DNA of 64,000 bases from Benincasa hispida (GCF_009727055.1 NC_052349.1:37475993-37539992); one strand, 5' to 3'; counted from the first letter of the stretch, positions 22,664 to 35,639 are shown. The notes: generated from the sequence alone by a model not told the origin. Program-made: numbers and translations.

Positions 22664-25557
22664 CATGGAAAATTCAACAAGTAGCAGCGAGGATGATAGA
22701 AATATGATCCCACAAAAATATAGCAAAATAAGTATTTCACGTGGCCCAACTACAATGTCTGAGTTGGCACAAATAAGAACATCTAAGTAATGGTTGATCA
22801 ATGATTATAATGAACATGGACAATTGATTGGATTTGGAGCAAAGAAGATGTAAAGTTATATAGGAGTTTGTGTTCAACAACAAATACCTATAACATATAG
22901 TTCTTGGAAAGAAGTTCCAAACCATTTAAAAAAACAAACTTTTTTATTGTGTAGAGGTACGTTTTCTAAAATTTTAATTCATGTGCATAGTAGTTTATTA
23001 GTTTATTGTTTAACTACTTTTTTCATTGTGCAGATGTCATTCAATGTGGACTTTAAGTCCAAACATTGTATACTCATGTCTGCATCTAGGAAGTTTCGGA
23101 CTTTCAAGACAACATTGACTCAAAAGTTTATACTTTCATTTAAGGATGAACCCTCAGTCTTACAATTTCTTCCTCAACAATATTCTCATACAAAGCAAGA
23201 TCAGTGGACATCGTTCATCAATGAACGATTGAGTGAAGAATGGGATGTAAGTCATTCACAATAAATTAAATGTCAACATTATCATTGTTTTGATAGGTAA
23301 CTTCAACTAGATTTGTTATACAGGAAATCAGTCATCTTCAAAAAGAAAGATGTGCGAAATGTGTATATAATCATCACATTTCTCAGAAGGGTTACGTGAA
23401 TCTTGCCTAAGAATTAGTAAGTTTTTCGACTTAAATTAAATCTTTTATTCTAATATGTTTATGCTAATTAAATATGTATGTTCATGTAGAACCTATCGAA
23501 TGATCCTTTTTATCAGGTGACTTTATGGAAAGAAGCAAGAAAAGGAAAAAATAATGATAAAGCTACTCGAGAATGTGCCAGTCGGATTGTAAGTTTATAT
23601 TGTGTAAAGTTTAAAATGGCATATATATAATGTTTAGAACTTGTGATGATATAGATATTGTGTGAAAATTGTAATATGTTTTACAGGATAAATTGGCTGA
23701 AGTCTATGAAGGTGAAGATATTCTGACCAAAGCATTAGGTACAGAGGAACATTGGGGACATGTTAGAGGAATGGGTGATTTTATTTCCTATTCCCAATAT
23801 TTCAAATTAGTAAAACCAAAGTCCTCAATGAGCCAAGAAATTGAAGGAGGCTCTAGTGAAAAAAATGTTCGACATGGTAAAGTGTCAAAAGAAAGAACTC
23901 ACAGCAGACAATCTCATCAGTCCAAATCATCTGTTGGAAGTGTTGCACTAAGTGCCATTGAAGAAGAAGATACTGAGAAGATACCTAAAGAAGATTTGGA
24001 AGTAATTTATTTGTTGTGACTTTTAAATTTTAATCATATTGTACGTGCTTAGCCATGCATGACATAAGTTCTTTTAAATTTGTTAAGAGGACATTATGCC
24101 ACTTGTCTATAAGAACTGTAGATAATATTGTTGCAGTAGCCACAACATTTGATGATGATGTGTCATGCTTAACTGTTAAAGTTCTGATTGACATTGTCAT
24201 TGGAGAAGATTTGCCTATATCAATTCCTGTGAAGGGTAAAATAGAGTCCTTAAATCAAGCAATGAGCAACTTCGTAAAATGGTCTCATAAACTTGTAGTT
24301 ATGGTTGACGAGAAAAAAGTATGTCTCTTTTTTAGTATATGAGTTGGGTTATTTATTATTTTTCCTACTTTGAATTTTTGTAACTTTGGTTATGGTATGA
24401 CCATTCAACAATTAAGAGTTTCAGCCAGTCCTCCAAATATACTGACGTCAATGATACCATCAAACTCTTGAACGGACATGCAATGCATAACATGAACGAT
24501 GTAGACATGATCTGTATCACTTTGGACGAGCATATATTTGGAAAGACGAATTTATTTATTTAGGCCGCGATGATCTGATCCAATATTGCAATATGGTTGA
24601 AATAGGCTACATGTGTATTTTGACATACATTGCATAAGTATTACTCATCTAGATTCACTCATGTATACTTTGTTTCATGTTTAAATAATAACTTTTACTT
24701 TATTTAGGTATCTTTGGGATGAATGTGGTCCTGATATTGCGAAGAAGTTTTTTATAATTGATCAAGCAAGAATATCGCCACACGTGAAGTCTCAAGATAT
24801 TCGATCAACAAATTTAGCCAATCAACTAGAATTAGCTAATTTAGACCAATTAGTCCTTATTCCATATAACATAGGGTAAGTAAATACAAGTTCTTAAGTT
24901 ATTTTAATTTGCATTATACACGTACTAATATTTTTAAATTGTTGCTTATTATAGTTATCATTGGATATTGATTGTAATCAATCTACAAGAAAATTGTGTT
25001 TATGTTTTGGACTCTCTTCGAAGTAAGGTTCAAGAGGATTTTCATGGAGTTATAAATATGTAAGTGTAATTGAACTTTCTTAGCTCTTAATTGAAGTATC
25101 TATGTTTAACTAATGTTTTCAAACTATTTAGTGGATTGAAAACATGGCAAGCCAAGCACGATCTCCAACACCATCGGTCTTCTCCAAAATGGAAATCTGT
25201 AAAGGTAAATTTGCATTCATTTTTTAATAATTTATGTTCATTCGAACATAAGAATAATTGTTTTCAACTTCTTTATATGCAGTGACCCCATCAATTAGAT
25301 TCTGTAGGATGTGGGTACTATGTGTAAAAGTATATATACGAAATAGTGCATAAGCCTACTACTCCCATTATTAGCCTCGTACGTAAATTATTTATTTTTT
25401 ATATAATAGCTTTAATTTAATAATTGGACGTAAACTTATGTTGAATTTATCTTTTTTTTTTTCCTCTTTGTAGTTCAATACAAAAAATGCATATACCGAA
25501 GGAGAGATTGACGTAATTCGAACACAATGGGCAAGTTTTGTTGGTCGATTTGTGTAA
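22664..25557 (+). pseudogene. Ptta/En/Spm protein with DUF8039-like and Ulp1-type protease domains
   Basis: Multi-exon relic. The likely start is at 22664 (MENSTSSSEDD). The Ptta/En/Spm (transposase_24-like) part covers about 22664-24002, with exons near 23033-23248, 23322-23410, 23490-23588 and 23687-24002. A DUF8039-like exon covers about 24064-24320. A C-terminal Ulp1/C48 cysteine protease follows: GYHW (His codon 24959-24961), VLDSL (Asp codon 25010-25012) and DSVGCGYY (Cys codon 25310-25312), ending FVGRFV and a stop at 25555. Stops at about 22790, 22852 and 25283, and one just after GCGYYV, inactivate it. The protease triad residues themselves survive. Ulp1-like domains cleave SUMO in host proteins; their role in CACTA elements is not known to me. 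Exon borders are approximate. Confidence 0.8.
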
Positions 25558-26034
25558 AGATGTAATTCTTGTTTTTTGTCTCAATAGAATGTAAATGCTA
25601 GCTTAAAATGAATGTAAATTTATCTAACCATGATCTGTTTATTGGAAGATTTATGTATAATATTTTTGTGTTCATGGGGTATTTGGTATTAAGTATTCAT
25701 GGAATTAGTACTAATTGATATTTGTGAATGAGAGAAATGATGTCTTGGTGTAAGTATTCTATGAAAGTTGTTATGCAAATGTTGGTGATAGTGTGTTTAT
25801 TTCATATTTTGATGAGTATATGTAATGGATTGGAAATATTGATTCTTGTTTTTGGATAAATTCATAGGTGGAAGACAAATATTGATGGCTTGCCATGCAA
25901 TTTTTTTTATACTTTTTAATAAAAAAACAATGACGGACATTTCCTGACCCAACACGAGACATATAATGTCGTTTTTAACTTCTTGACCGAAAAAATGGAT
26001 TCGGCTATGGAATTTAAAAAAATGGACAATAATT

Positions 26035-26324
26035 GATCAAACGGACAGATTCTGAGCTTCAATGTCGGTTTAGAGAGTTTTATTTGATTCATGGTCTTCA
26101 GTTGCAACCGACATTAAAGGGCTTTAATGTTGGTTGCAATCAACATTGAAGCCCTTTAATATCGGTTGAAAATTCCATTAAAGGGCTTTAATATCGGTTG
26201 CAACCGACATTGAAGACTGTGTTATTAAAGCCCTTTATTGTCGGTTTAAAACCAACATTAAAGGCAACCGATATTAAAGGGCTTTTATAACACTATCTTT
26301 AATGTCAGTTTAATTCTTCTAGTG
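26035..26324. repeat. right subterminal repeats and TIR of CACTA
   Basis: More than eight copies of 'ttaatgtcggttgcaa' or its complement alternate in direction, spaced by 'gggctttaat'. The array ends at the inverted CACTAGAAGAATT terminus. The layout predicts strong hairpins. Confidence 0.8.
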
Positions 26325-27815
26325 GCACTATAATTCTTGGAGTATTCTCTTCGTTCTTCTTAATAATCTTCTTTGTTTGAAGTTTTCTTTTGTGAAAGTA
26401 TTTGAAATTACATTTAATCATAAAAGAAGAAACATGTTGAAGTCTTTTCTTTACGTTTGGCATCATCAAATCAGATTTGTTTAGTTCATTTGAATTTTGG
26501 TAAATCTTGACATTCTACCATGAATTGTAAATAGATTTTTAAAAGACATGTTACCTTGCAAGAATCAAAGGTTGAGGGATATTGGTGGGAAGTGATCAAA
26601 GTGTTCTTGTTTTTAAACTCATAATGAAAAATTCATATTCTGCTTAGGTAAGAAGTAAATCTATCAGTAATATTTATGATTTTACTCTTTTTTTTTTCCT
26701 CCATGACTGATTTTTAGCTTGTTTGGCTATTAAGAGAATAGGAAGTAAAATCTTGATTGGTACTAATTTAATTTTTTGTGGGTCAAGAAGCTCTCAAGAT
26801 AAATTCTTTTCATTCATATGCACAATAACTAACATCTTTAAACTATTAATACTCATATGTTTGTTTTGGGTATAATTAGAATAATGTGGAAAGTTTCTTT
26901 TATTTATTTATTTATTACAATGTTATTTTGGTTCAAATTTCAATGTGTAGTTTTGAACAGATCAAATTATTCTTTTTGAAATTCAAAGTTATTGTTGTGT
27001 TTAACATGTTTTTGTTCTTCCAACCATGAAAAAGAATCTCAACCATTAAAGTCAAGCCACCAAAAAGAGTTGTCTTCCTAGTTATGCAGTCCTTCAGCAC
27101 CCAACTGTCCCATCTTAAGGTACAAATATAGAATAGAATCCATCTCTTCTCATTGGCTCTATAGTCTCTTACTCGACTTTAGTGTTATATATGATTTGTG
27201 CAATCGTGTTATTTTGGGCTTTGCTGAATATTGAACATGTCTTGTTTTTTTATATATATTGACATATTGGAAGACTTAACCTCTATAGCCTTAGAACTAG
27301 CCCGATTTAAGGCTTTAATTTGGCTATCCGGGACTTTCTTATTGCATTTTCTCTATAGTTTAGATGTCTCTTCAATACATAACCATATTGTACAATGGAA
27401 GATGTGGCATACAAATAACCAACCCCATTAATTTTAAGTGGCTGATGTATCGATTTCTATGGAGTTTATGTTGCAATACTTTACTGCATTCAGAGCAAGG
27501 TTCTATTTTTAGATATACATTGTGAACATTTAGAGAGTAGGTAAAGAGATAATGTGGAATTTTCATATTAGGGTTTCCAACCAAGATTACAAAGGGATCA
27601 AAGAAGATCCTAAATACTAAGTCAAGGCCCAATGGACTTTTACACAAGTAAATGAACCTAAGCTAATTAACAGATGCTATTACATTAATAGTAAATACAC
27701 ATTAACAGTAATTACCATCATCCTTAGCCAGGATTTTCAACAAATATACATCAATAATATTTGACTCATTTATCAAATGTTGTAATCTCCTCATTTTTTT
27801 ATCATAATCCTATGT
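26325..27815. other. intergenic, no clear gene
   Basis: AT-rich DNA between the CACTA right end and the hAT fragment. A short + strand open stretch near 27050-27118 (VKPPKRVVFLVMQSF) could be an exon relic, but nothing supports it. No other feature is seen. Confidence 0.5.
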
Positions 27816-27819
27816 ATAC

Positions 27820-28180
27820 TAGTCGAAGTTCTCACCCACTTCTTCACTTGGATCATCAACATTATCAATAGTGACATCTGAAACAATGGATGAGCTAGTA
27901 TACCACTATCATTAGTAGGAATAGATGTTGTACTGTACTCTTGAAAGAGACTCCTCAAACCTAAACTTGTGATATATTTAATAATCTCTAGCACAAAAAA
28001 AGTTGCTAAAACAATAAGATAGCTAGAAATTTCAATTTTTTTAGGATTCAACACAATAGCAACATACAATAATTCATCGTTATTTTCATTATTACCTCAA
28101 TACTTCTCAAATTTAGCCTTCATACTATTAGTCATTCCAACTAGCATTTTATATTCACTACTAGAATTCAAACGTACCTG
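27820..28180 (-). pseudogene. hAT transposase fragment (DUF4413-like)
   Basis: On the minus strand from 28147 the reading is MLVGMTNSMKAKFEKY, then a stop at 28097-28099 where tryptophan is expected, then a stretch with LLYVAIVLNPKKI. MKAKFxKYW and the following VAxVLxPxxK are hallmarks of the region before the dimerisation domain in plant hAT (RICESLEEPER/BED) transposases. The rest of the transposase is not visible nearby, so this is a short relic. Confidence 0.6.
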
Positions 28181-28569
28181 AATTCTAATGGAAAACCAAA
28201 TTAGAAGGGTATACAAAGTAAAATTTTCAATAAAGTAAATAAGAAAAATTGTAACAAAATGAAAAATAAATAAATAATAATAAACAAAAGCATGACTTTA
28301 GTTTAAGTTTGCCAGAAACTCACGTAATCACTCAATTTTGGCAACAAATATATAAGGATAAGGTTCTGTACACTGGTTGAGATAGTCTCATTTCAGTGAA
28401 GGGGTACTTGATCACCCTACAATGACTTTTATCCTATCTCACTGAAACATCATTGTAAAATAGATGTCACATAGGGTGCATTATATTATTTTGTTAAATT
28501 TGATTGGTTTTTCAAATGAGTAATTCTAGAATCCTAATATAAATAATTTATATGTTTCAGCAAATTCAT

Positions 28570-31558
28570 TATAATTTACGCAACATTAAATATATTTGTT
28601 GCCGACAAACTTAACGGCGAAAACTACACAACTTCGAAAAATACAATCAACATAATTTTAATCATTGATGACATAAGGTTTGTCCTGATAGAGGATTGTC
28701 CTCTTGTTCCTGCTCAAAATGCTTCTCGAAATGTTCAAGAGGCATATGAGCGTTGGATAAGGGAAAATGAAAAGGCCTGGGTGTATATCTTGGCAAGCCT
28801 TTCTGAAGTCTTGGCAAAGAAGCATGAGCCTACGATTACTGCCCGTGAGATCATGGGGTCCCTACAGGGGATGTTCGGATAATCATCCGCACAACTTAGG
28901 CATGATGCTCTGAAAACATCTTTAATGCCCGTATGTAAGAAGGGTCATTTATTAGAGAATACATTCTCAACATGATGGTCCACTTCAACATGGCGGAGAT
29001 GAATGGGTTTGTCATCGATGAAGCCAATCAGGTTAGCTTCATACTGAAATCTTTACCTAAAAGTTTTCTACAGTTCCATAGCAATACTGTTATGAACAAG
29101 ATTGACTACAATCTGACCACTTTGCTCAATGAGCTATAGACTTTCCAATCCTTGATGAAAATCAAGGAACAGAAGGGTAAGGCAAATATTGCTTCATCCT
29201 CTAAGAAGTTCTATAGAGGTTCGACCACTGAAACTAAGCCTGTGCCTTTTTCTTCCAGCACCAAAAAGTGGAAGAAGAAGAAAGGTGGAAAGGGGAAAGC
29301 TAACCCACTAGCTGCTGTCCAGAAGAGAAAGAAGGCCAAGGCTACAAAGAGAATCTATTTTCATTGCAACCATGAAGGGCATTGGAAATGGAATCGCCCC
29401 AAATACTCGGCAGAAAATAAGGTCAAGCAAGGTAAATATGATTTACTTGTTTGGGAGACTTGTTTAGTGGGGAATGATGATTCAGCCTGAATAATAAATT
29501 CAGGTGCCACTAACTCTGCTTGTTCTTTATTCCAGGGAATTAGTTCCTAGCAACAACTGGAGACTGGGGAGATGACAATGCGTGTTGAAACTGGGCACAT
29601 CGTCTCAGTTATGGTAGTAAGAGGCTTCGACTCTGCTTACAAAATTCTTATATTTTATTAGATAATACAGACTTGAAAATGAACATGATTTCTGTAAAAT
29701 GTCTTCTAGAACACCATTACTCCTTAAATTTTCAAGTAAATAAAGTGTTTGTTTACAAGAATGGAATATATTTGTTGTACTAATCTTGAAGATAACTTAT
29801 TGTGCTAAGACCGTTAGCAACTAAAGCTCTCGTAAATACTGAACTGTTTAAAACTGTTGTAACAGATAATAAAAGACTTAAAATTTCTTCTAAAGAAAAT
29901 GTCCATCTTTGGCACTTGAGATTAGGACACATAAATCTCAATAGGATTGAGAGATTGGTCAAGAATGGACTTCTAAGCAAGTTTGAAAAAAATTCTTTAC
30001 CTGTATGTGAGTCATGCCTTGAAGGCAAAATGACTAAAATATCTTTTACTGGAAAAGGTCACATCGATAAAGAACTCTTAAAACTTGTACATTCAAACCT
30101 CTGTGGTCCAATAAATGTTAAGGCAAGATGAGGTTTGGATATTTCATCACTTTTACTAATGATTATTCTAGATATAGGTATATTTATTTAATGTAACATA
30201 AGCATGAAGCCCTTAAAAAGTTCAAGGAGTACAAGGCTGAAGTTGAAAATGCATTAAATGAAACTATTAAAATATTTCGATCTGATTGAGGTCAAGAGTA
30301 TTTGGATATAAAATTCCAAGACTATTTGATAGATTATGGAATTTTTATCCCAACTCTCGGCACCTAGTACACCTCGGTAGATGGTGTATTAGAAAGGAGA
30401 AATTGAACTTTGTTGGACATGGTTTGGTCTATGATGAGTTATGCGTCCCTACCGGATTCGTTTTAGGGTTATGCAGTACAGGCTACGACTTACATTTTGA
30501 AACGTGTTCCATCCAAAAGTGTTACTGGAACACCTTTCAGGATCTGAGCTTGCCCAACACATGTGCTTGAGAAAAATCCTAAGAAATTGGAACCTCGTTT
30601 AAAATTCTGCCTATTTGTAGGTTACACTAAAGGAACAAGAGGTAGTTACTTCTACAATTCTAAGAATAATAAGGTGTTTGTGTCGACAAATGCTAATTTT
30701 TTAGAAGAGGACCACATAAGGGAGCATAAACCCCACAGTAAGATTGTGTTGAGTGAACATTCCAATGAAACTACTGAACCTTCAACAAAAGTTGTTGAAG
30801 AACCCAATACCTCAACAAGAGTTGTTGATGTTGGATCATCTAGTAGGTCAAATCCACCTCAAGTGTGGAGGGAGCCTCAACGTAGTGGGAGGGTTTCAAA
30901 CCCATCTATTCGTTATATGGGTTTAATAGAGACTCTGACTATCGTAGCTGATGGAGATGTTGAGGATCCATTGTCTTACAAGAAAGCAATGGAGGATGTT
31001 GATAAAGATGAGTGGATCAAAGCTATGGATCTTGAAATGGAGTCTATATACTTCAGTTCTATTTAGGATCTTGTAAATCAACCTAATGGTATTAAACCTA
31101 TAGGTTGCAAGTGGATTTACAAGAGAAAATGAGGTGCTGATGGGAAGGTGAAAACCTTCAAGGCTAGACTTATGGCAAAGGGTTATACCCAAGTTGAGGG
31201 AATGGACTATGAGGAGACTTTCTCACCTATTTCTATGTTGAAGTCTATCCAGATCCTCATGTCCATTGCCTTATATTAAGACTATGAGATTTGGCAAATG
31301 GATGTCAAGACTGCTTTTCTGAATGGTAATCTTGGAGAGGCCATTTATATAGGGCAGCCTGAGAGATTCATAACCCAAGGTCAAGAGCAAAAGGTTTGTA
31401 AGCTTAATTGGTCCATTTATGGATTGAAGCAAGCTTCTCGATCTTGGAATATAAGATTTGATACTGTGATCAAATCTTATGCCTTTGATCAAAATGTTGA
31501 TGAGCCTTGTGTATACAAGAGAATCATTTGTTTTATGCGTACTTTTATATTGATATGA
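28570..31558 (+). pseudogene. decayed Copia gag-pol with internal deletions
   Basis: Order on +: gag from about 28570 (LNGENYTTSKNTINIIL..., then EDCPLVPAQN near 28690), a Lys-rich region with CCHC remnant (about 29150-29490), gag-pre-integrase (29880-30131, LWHLRLGHINLNRIE), a broken integrase (30132-30560), a hinge (30563-31066), then reverse transcriptase (31070-31545, with VKTFKARLMAKGYTQ and MDVKTAFLNGN). Several stops and frame changes occur. The sequence jumps from early reverse transcriptase (DEPCVYKR) almost at once to the polypurine-like stretch before 31603. YVDD and RNase H are therefore deleted. No 5' LTR is recognised upstream. Confidence 0.82.
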
Positions 31559-31602
31559 CTTTTATGATGTACATTCCATTAGCTTTAGAACAAATGGAAG
31601 TT

Positions 31603-32600
31603 TGTTGGTGTTGATGCCCTAAATCTCGTGGATCCTGTAGTTTTTAATTGTAATATACAAATATTTTATTTATTTAATAAGATATGAAATGTTTTATTCA
31701 TTATTTAGTAGCATTAACCCATAAACCAATAAACTAACATCCAAGGTTATCATCTGTAGGTTAAACATGTATGGTGATAACCCAAATGGTCTGTAGTAGA
31801 TGGATAAGGTTGGGTACCTTATCCTGGTGACACTACGAATATGGCTCGTTCTATACATGTTATAAATGTTGTAAAGTGCTACAAATGATCTAATCTTGAT
31901 CATTCATGTAGAGACATGTGTGCGGGAGAATTCTATACAAAGGAGTTTGTATAATACCGAACCATGAAATGACTAGTCTCATTATATAACACCATTCATA
32001 ATAGAGACTTACATTTCACCAGGATGACCATAGGTGACATGACTTGAATCCTTAGTGAGTTGTGAACTCCTGCCTATGAAAGCGGTCATTTGATTTGTAT
32101 GGGTGAGAATAGTTAGATCGTTGATTCAGTAAGCCTACCATTTTGGAGATTTTTCTGATTCGAGAGCTGGAAACACAGCTACACAAGACAGAATTCTCTC
32201 GTTCCCTAACGTCTGGGTAAGTAGATAAAGTGCTCCCTTAAGGGTTAATTTTAGGGCTTGAACAATGTGGTGCCACGCCTTCTCTTTTTCCCGAGAAGGG
32301 TTTGGTCATAGTTGGATGTAACTACAGGGACATAATGGTAATTTTGGCCCAACTGTACTTACAAGCAATTTTTGATGGGTTATCGCACTGTTAATTGGTT
32401 ATATCCAATGGACACAGAAATATATCTATAATACGAAAAGTGTAGCTGCCGGTCTTTAATGGAGTGACCGACAGTTAATGGATGTTGGATAAAGTAAAAG
32501 AAATTTCATTTACATTTTGTGTGCATGAGTTTAAAAAGAACCCTTGTATTAGAATTGTCTCTCTCCAATGCAAGTTAGGTATTCTTTAGATCGATAACCG
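31603..32600 (+). repeat. 3' LTR of the decayed Copia element
   Basis: It starts TGTTGGTGTTGATGCCC at 31603, just after a purine-rich 'aaatggaag'. It matches the minus-strand LTR at 1-540. The right end is not certain; LTR-like sequence continues to at least about 32480 ('gaccgacagttaatggatg'). Confidence 0.7.
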
Positions 32601-32949
32601 AGCCAGTGTAGGATGAAGAGGAATTGAGAGTCAAATATAGCCTTTCTACTAGTTTTAGCTTTTAAATAAACTAAACTGAGTAGTGTCTTCTTTTATGGCT
32701 ATACAAGAAAAAGATGTTTTCTTTTCAAAAATAGGCTTCAATTCTTTGTTAGAAATTTTTTTTAAAGGTTTAAATGTCCATTTGTATCATTCGTTTGCTT
32801 GATTGTTGAAAAGAGAGATATGAATCAAACTTTTTAGTAAACCACATGAACATATTAACATTTTTTAATGACTCCTCTGATTGAATGCACAATTGATATT
32901 CATGTTTTTGCTTGAATGTATACATATTTCTAGTTTAGACTTGCTCGGG

Positions 32950-33886
32950 ACGATCAAGAGTTAAGTTAGGGGTGATTTGTTATGTTTTTAAAGGATATAT
33001 ATTTTCTATGTTAATTTTCCCAAATCGTGTTGATTATTTGCTTTTATTACTAATTTTGTAGGTAAAACGGTCCCGAGGTGTTTAGGAGTCGTTAAGAGAA
33101 AATTGGGCCAAAAATATTTTTTAAAAAATGACCAAGAAAATCAACTAAGTTGAAGAGAATCGAAAAATTACCAAAATGCCATCGAGTACCATCGAGTATT
33201 CTATTTTTTTTTTAATGCCATCGACCATCGAGTAATTGAGTATAATCGAGTAATCGAGTATAATCGAGCATCAATTACCATCGAGTATCATCGAGTAATT
33301 ATCAAAAAGGCTATCGAGTAAATGTCATCGAGCATCAAGTATCGAGTAAAGGCCATCGAGCATCGGTTATCGAGTTTCACTATCAAGTTTCAGTGTCACG
33401 ACCTTAGGAGAAGCGTCGAGCAATGCTTGAATACAGAATGCTCGCTTTTGCTGCAAAATAGGGCAGCATTGCAACGCTCCCCACAATGTTGCAACACTCC
33501 GAATTTTGACTCAATTCATCCCACGCGTGTCTCGCGTAATGCAACGTCAAGCACCAACGTCACGTCTCAAGCTCAATGCTTCTTTTCTTTTTGCGATTTA
33601 GCGTTGCAACGTTGACCTCAGTGTCGCGACGCTACCTTACAAGTATAAATAGTTTTTCTTTCATTTTTGCTGAAGTGAGGAAGCACGATTTTGATGGAGG
33701 CCGGAATTTCTCTCTGTATCAATTAGTCTCTATGGTAATTGTGTTTCCTACTTAGGCTATATTTTGATTTCTTTTTTAATTTTAATCAATAACTTGTAAT
33801 TCTTCATGAATTTTTCTATGGATTTTTGAAGTAATTCAATCTTGTTTCTATTTCAAGAGTTCTTACAAAATTCTTTTGAGTTTTCT
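32950..33886 (+). repeat. LTR-like (possibly LARD) sequence, left part
   Basis: Low-coding sequence whose style resembles long non-autonomous LTR elements ('gttaggggtgatttg', then a G/C-richer 'ttgcaacgctcc' region). It is interrupted at 33887 by a CACTA insertion and continues at 36434. It includes the 'atcgagta' repeat cluster listed separately. The element type is a guess from style only. Confidence 0.35.
33180..33378. repeat. cluster of 'atcgagta' short repeats
   Basis: More than ten copies of 'atcgagta' or 'atcgagca', mostly spaced by 0-10 bases and often preceded by 'cc' or 'aa'. It reads as a degenerate minisatellite. Confidence 0.75.
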
Positions 33887-34839
33887 CACTAGAAGAAATT
33901 CGGGCTTTAATGTCAGTTTTAAACCGACATTAAAGATAGTGTTATTAAAGCCTTTAAGGTCGGTTGCCTTTAATGTCGGTTTTGGCTTCAATAACACAAC
34001 CTTCAATGTCGGTTGCAACCGACATTAAAGGGCTTCAATAACACAGTCTTCAATGTCGGTTGCAACCGACATTAAAGCTTCTTTTTTTAAAAATTCTTAA
34101 CCGACATTGAAATCCAAATCTATCCGTTTTTTTAAATTCCGTTGCCGAATCCATTTTTTGGTCAAAAAGTATAACATGACACATCATCATCGAACATTGT
34201 GGCTATGACATATTAATTATGTATGGATTGCAAATTTATTACATTTAATCCACAAATTTTGCTATAAAATTATAATTTAAAAGGTCGTACAATAATTCAG
34301 CCCTTGAAAACACAAATTACAAGTAATACAAACATTATGATTTTACAAATATTATGAGTTTACTGTCCCTCTTCACTTGGTAAGTATGGATCCCTTCATA
34401 ATTCTTCTTGAACAGACCCCCCCCACCACTACCTTCAGTAGTGTCTAGTTATAGGCATCTTTGTCTGACCACTGTTGTTCAAAGGATCACAAACAAAAAA
34501 GGTTTAAGACAAAGGATTGAAAGTGAAAATATGATCAGAATTCATATTCAACTAACCGTGTTTATTGGGAATGTGTATAAATGGTACATTCAAGACAAAA
34601 TTCTTTACTAGAGTTCCCCAAGAAAAAGCATAAAGAGGTTGTGATACCAAATCTTTATTCCTTTGTTGCACCTACAAAACAAGAAAACTCAATAGTTGAA
34701 TAAATGAGAGAATCTTCTTTTTAAAATTGTGAGTCATCAACTAAAACTTATTAAAACTGTGAGTCAAACATTCTTTTAGTGTATTTAATTAGCATAATGC
34801 ACATGTTCTCAAGACAATCAATTGTTTAGTTCCTGCATC

Positions 34840-35275
34840 TATCGCTTAGCTCCAACGGCCCTTCGTGTAGCTCAATCGTTTAGTAAACGATCTCACGCAT
34901 AGGCTATCATTTAGCTACCATGCCCATCGTTTAGCGCTGACGCCTTATCATCTAACGCATTCGCCTATCGCTTAACGTCATAGCCTATCGCTTAGCATTC
35001 TACCTATCATGTAGTGTGTCTACTCATCGTCTAGCGCAGCACGGCTATCGTCTAGAACTCATGCCCATCGCGTAGCGCCATCGTGTAGTCTATCGCTTAG
35101 CGCGCATATCTACACGATCGTCTAGCACATCGCTTAGCTCCGTGCATCTGCTATACGATCGTCTACCTCATCGTTTAGCTCCCTGCATTCCTACATGATC
35201 GTCCAATGCCCGCCTACACGATCGCCTACCTCATCGTGTAGCGCTACCCATTTGCTACACGATTGTCTACCCAGT
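34840..35275. repeat. array of 'atcg(c/t)(t/c)tagc' words, first block
   Basis: About twenty short words of the type 'atcgcttagc', 'atcgtttagc' and 'atcgtctagc' are spread at 10-25 bp spacing with G/C-rich spacers. They lie inside the non-autonomous CACTA. Confidence 0.75.
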
Positions 35276-35639
35276 GCCTTGCGTTCAACATTTCGCTTTC
35301 ACTGCTCTTGCTCAGCATACCCAACGCAGGAGCAACTCTTGGCAACGTCTCTTACCAATATTTCAAGAAATATATCATATACAACAAAACCATTAATCAC
35401 GAATTTCAAAGGCTATAGATACATGAAAAGTAGGCCCAAATCTAGGAGCAGAGAGAAATATTGAAGTGAAACCGCAGTTGGCTTTCATTGAGACATTTAC
35501 ATAAACAGTTGAGAGGCGTAACATAAGAACAAAAATTGTTGTGAGTTTAGGAGAGGAAAGAGAAGAAGAGCATACTGATTTGGACGAATGACGAATGGCG
35601 AACTTTAGATCTTCAGATCTGGACTTCTAATCGAACGAC

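Larger units (their letters stand above)
18279..26324 (+). mobile_element. CACTA (En/Spm) transposon, two-gene, decayed
   Basis: The left end is CACTACAACAATTTTGGG at 18279. The right end, read inverted, is CACTAGAAGAATTAAACTG at 26324. Both ends carry arrays of the 'tttaatgtcggtt' motif. Inside are a TNP2-type transposase gene (19861-22361) and a second Ptta/Ulp1-type gene (22664-25557), both on + and both broken. The same ends, inverted, occur in the element at 33887-36433, which confirms the termini. The flanking triplets (cct on the left, gca on the right) do not match, so no target duplication is visible; mutation or rearrangement is possible. Confidence 0.87.

Noticed and set aside
34840..35275. 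Regularly spaced short words could suggest a CRISPR-like array
   Set aside because: Words and spacers vary in length and sequence, the DNA is plant nuclear, and the block lies inside a CACTA element.
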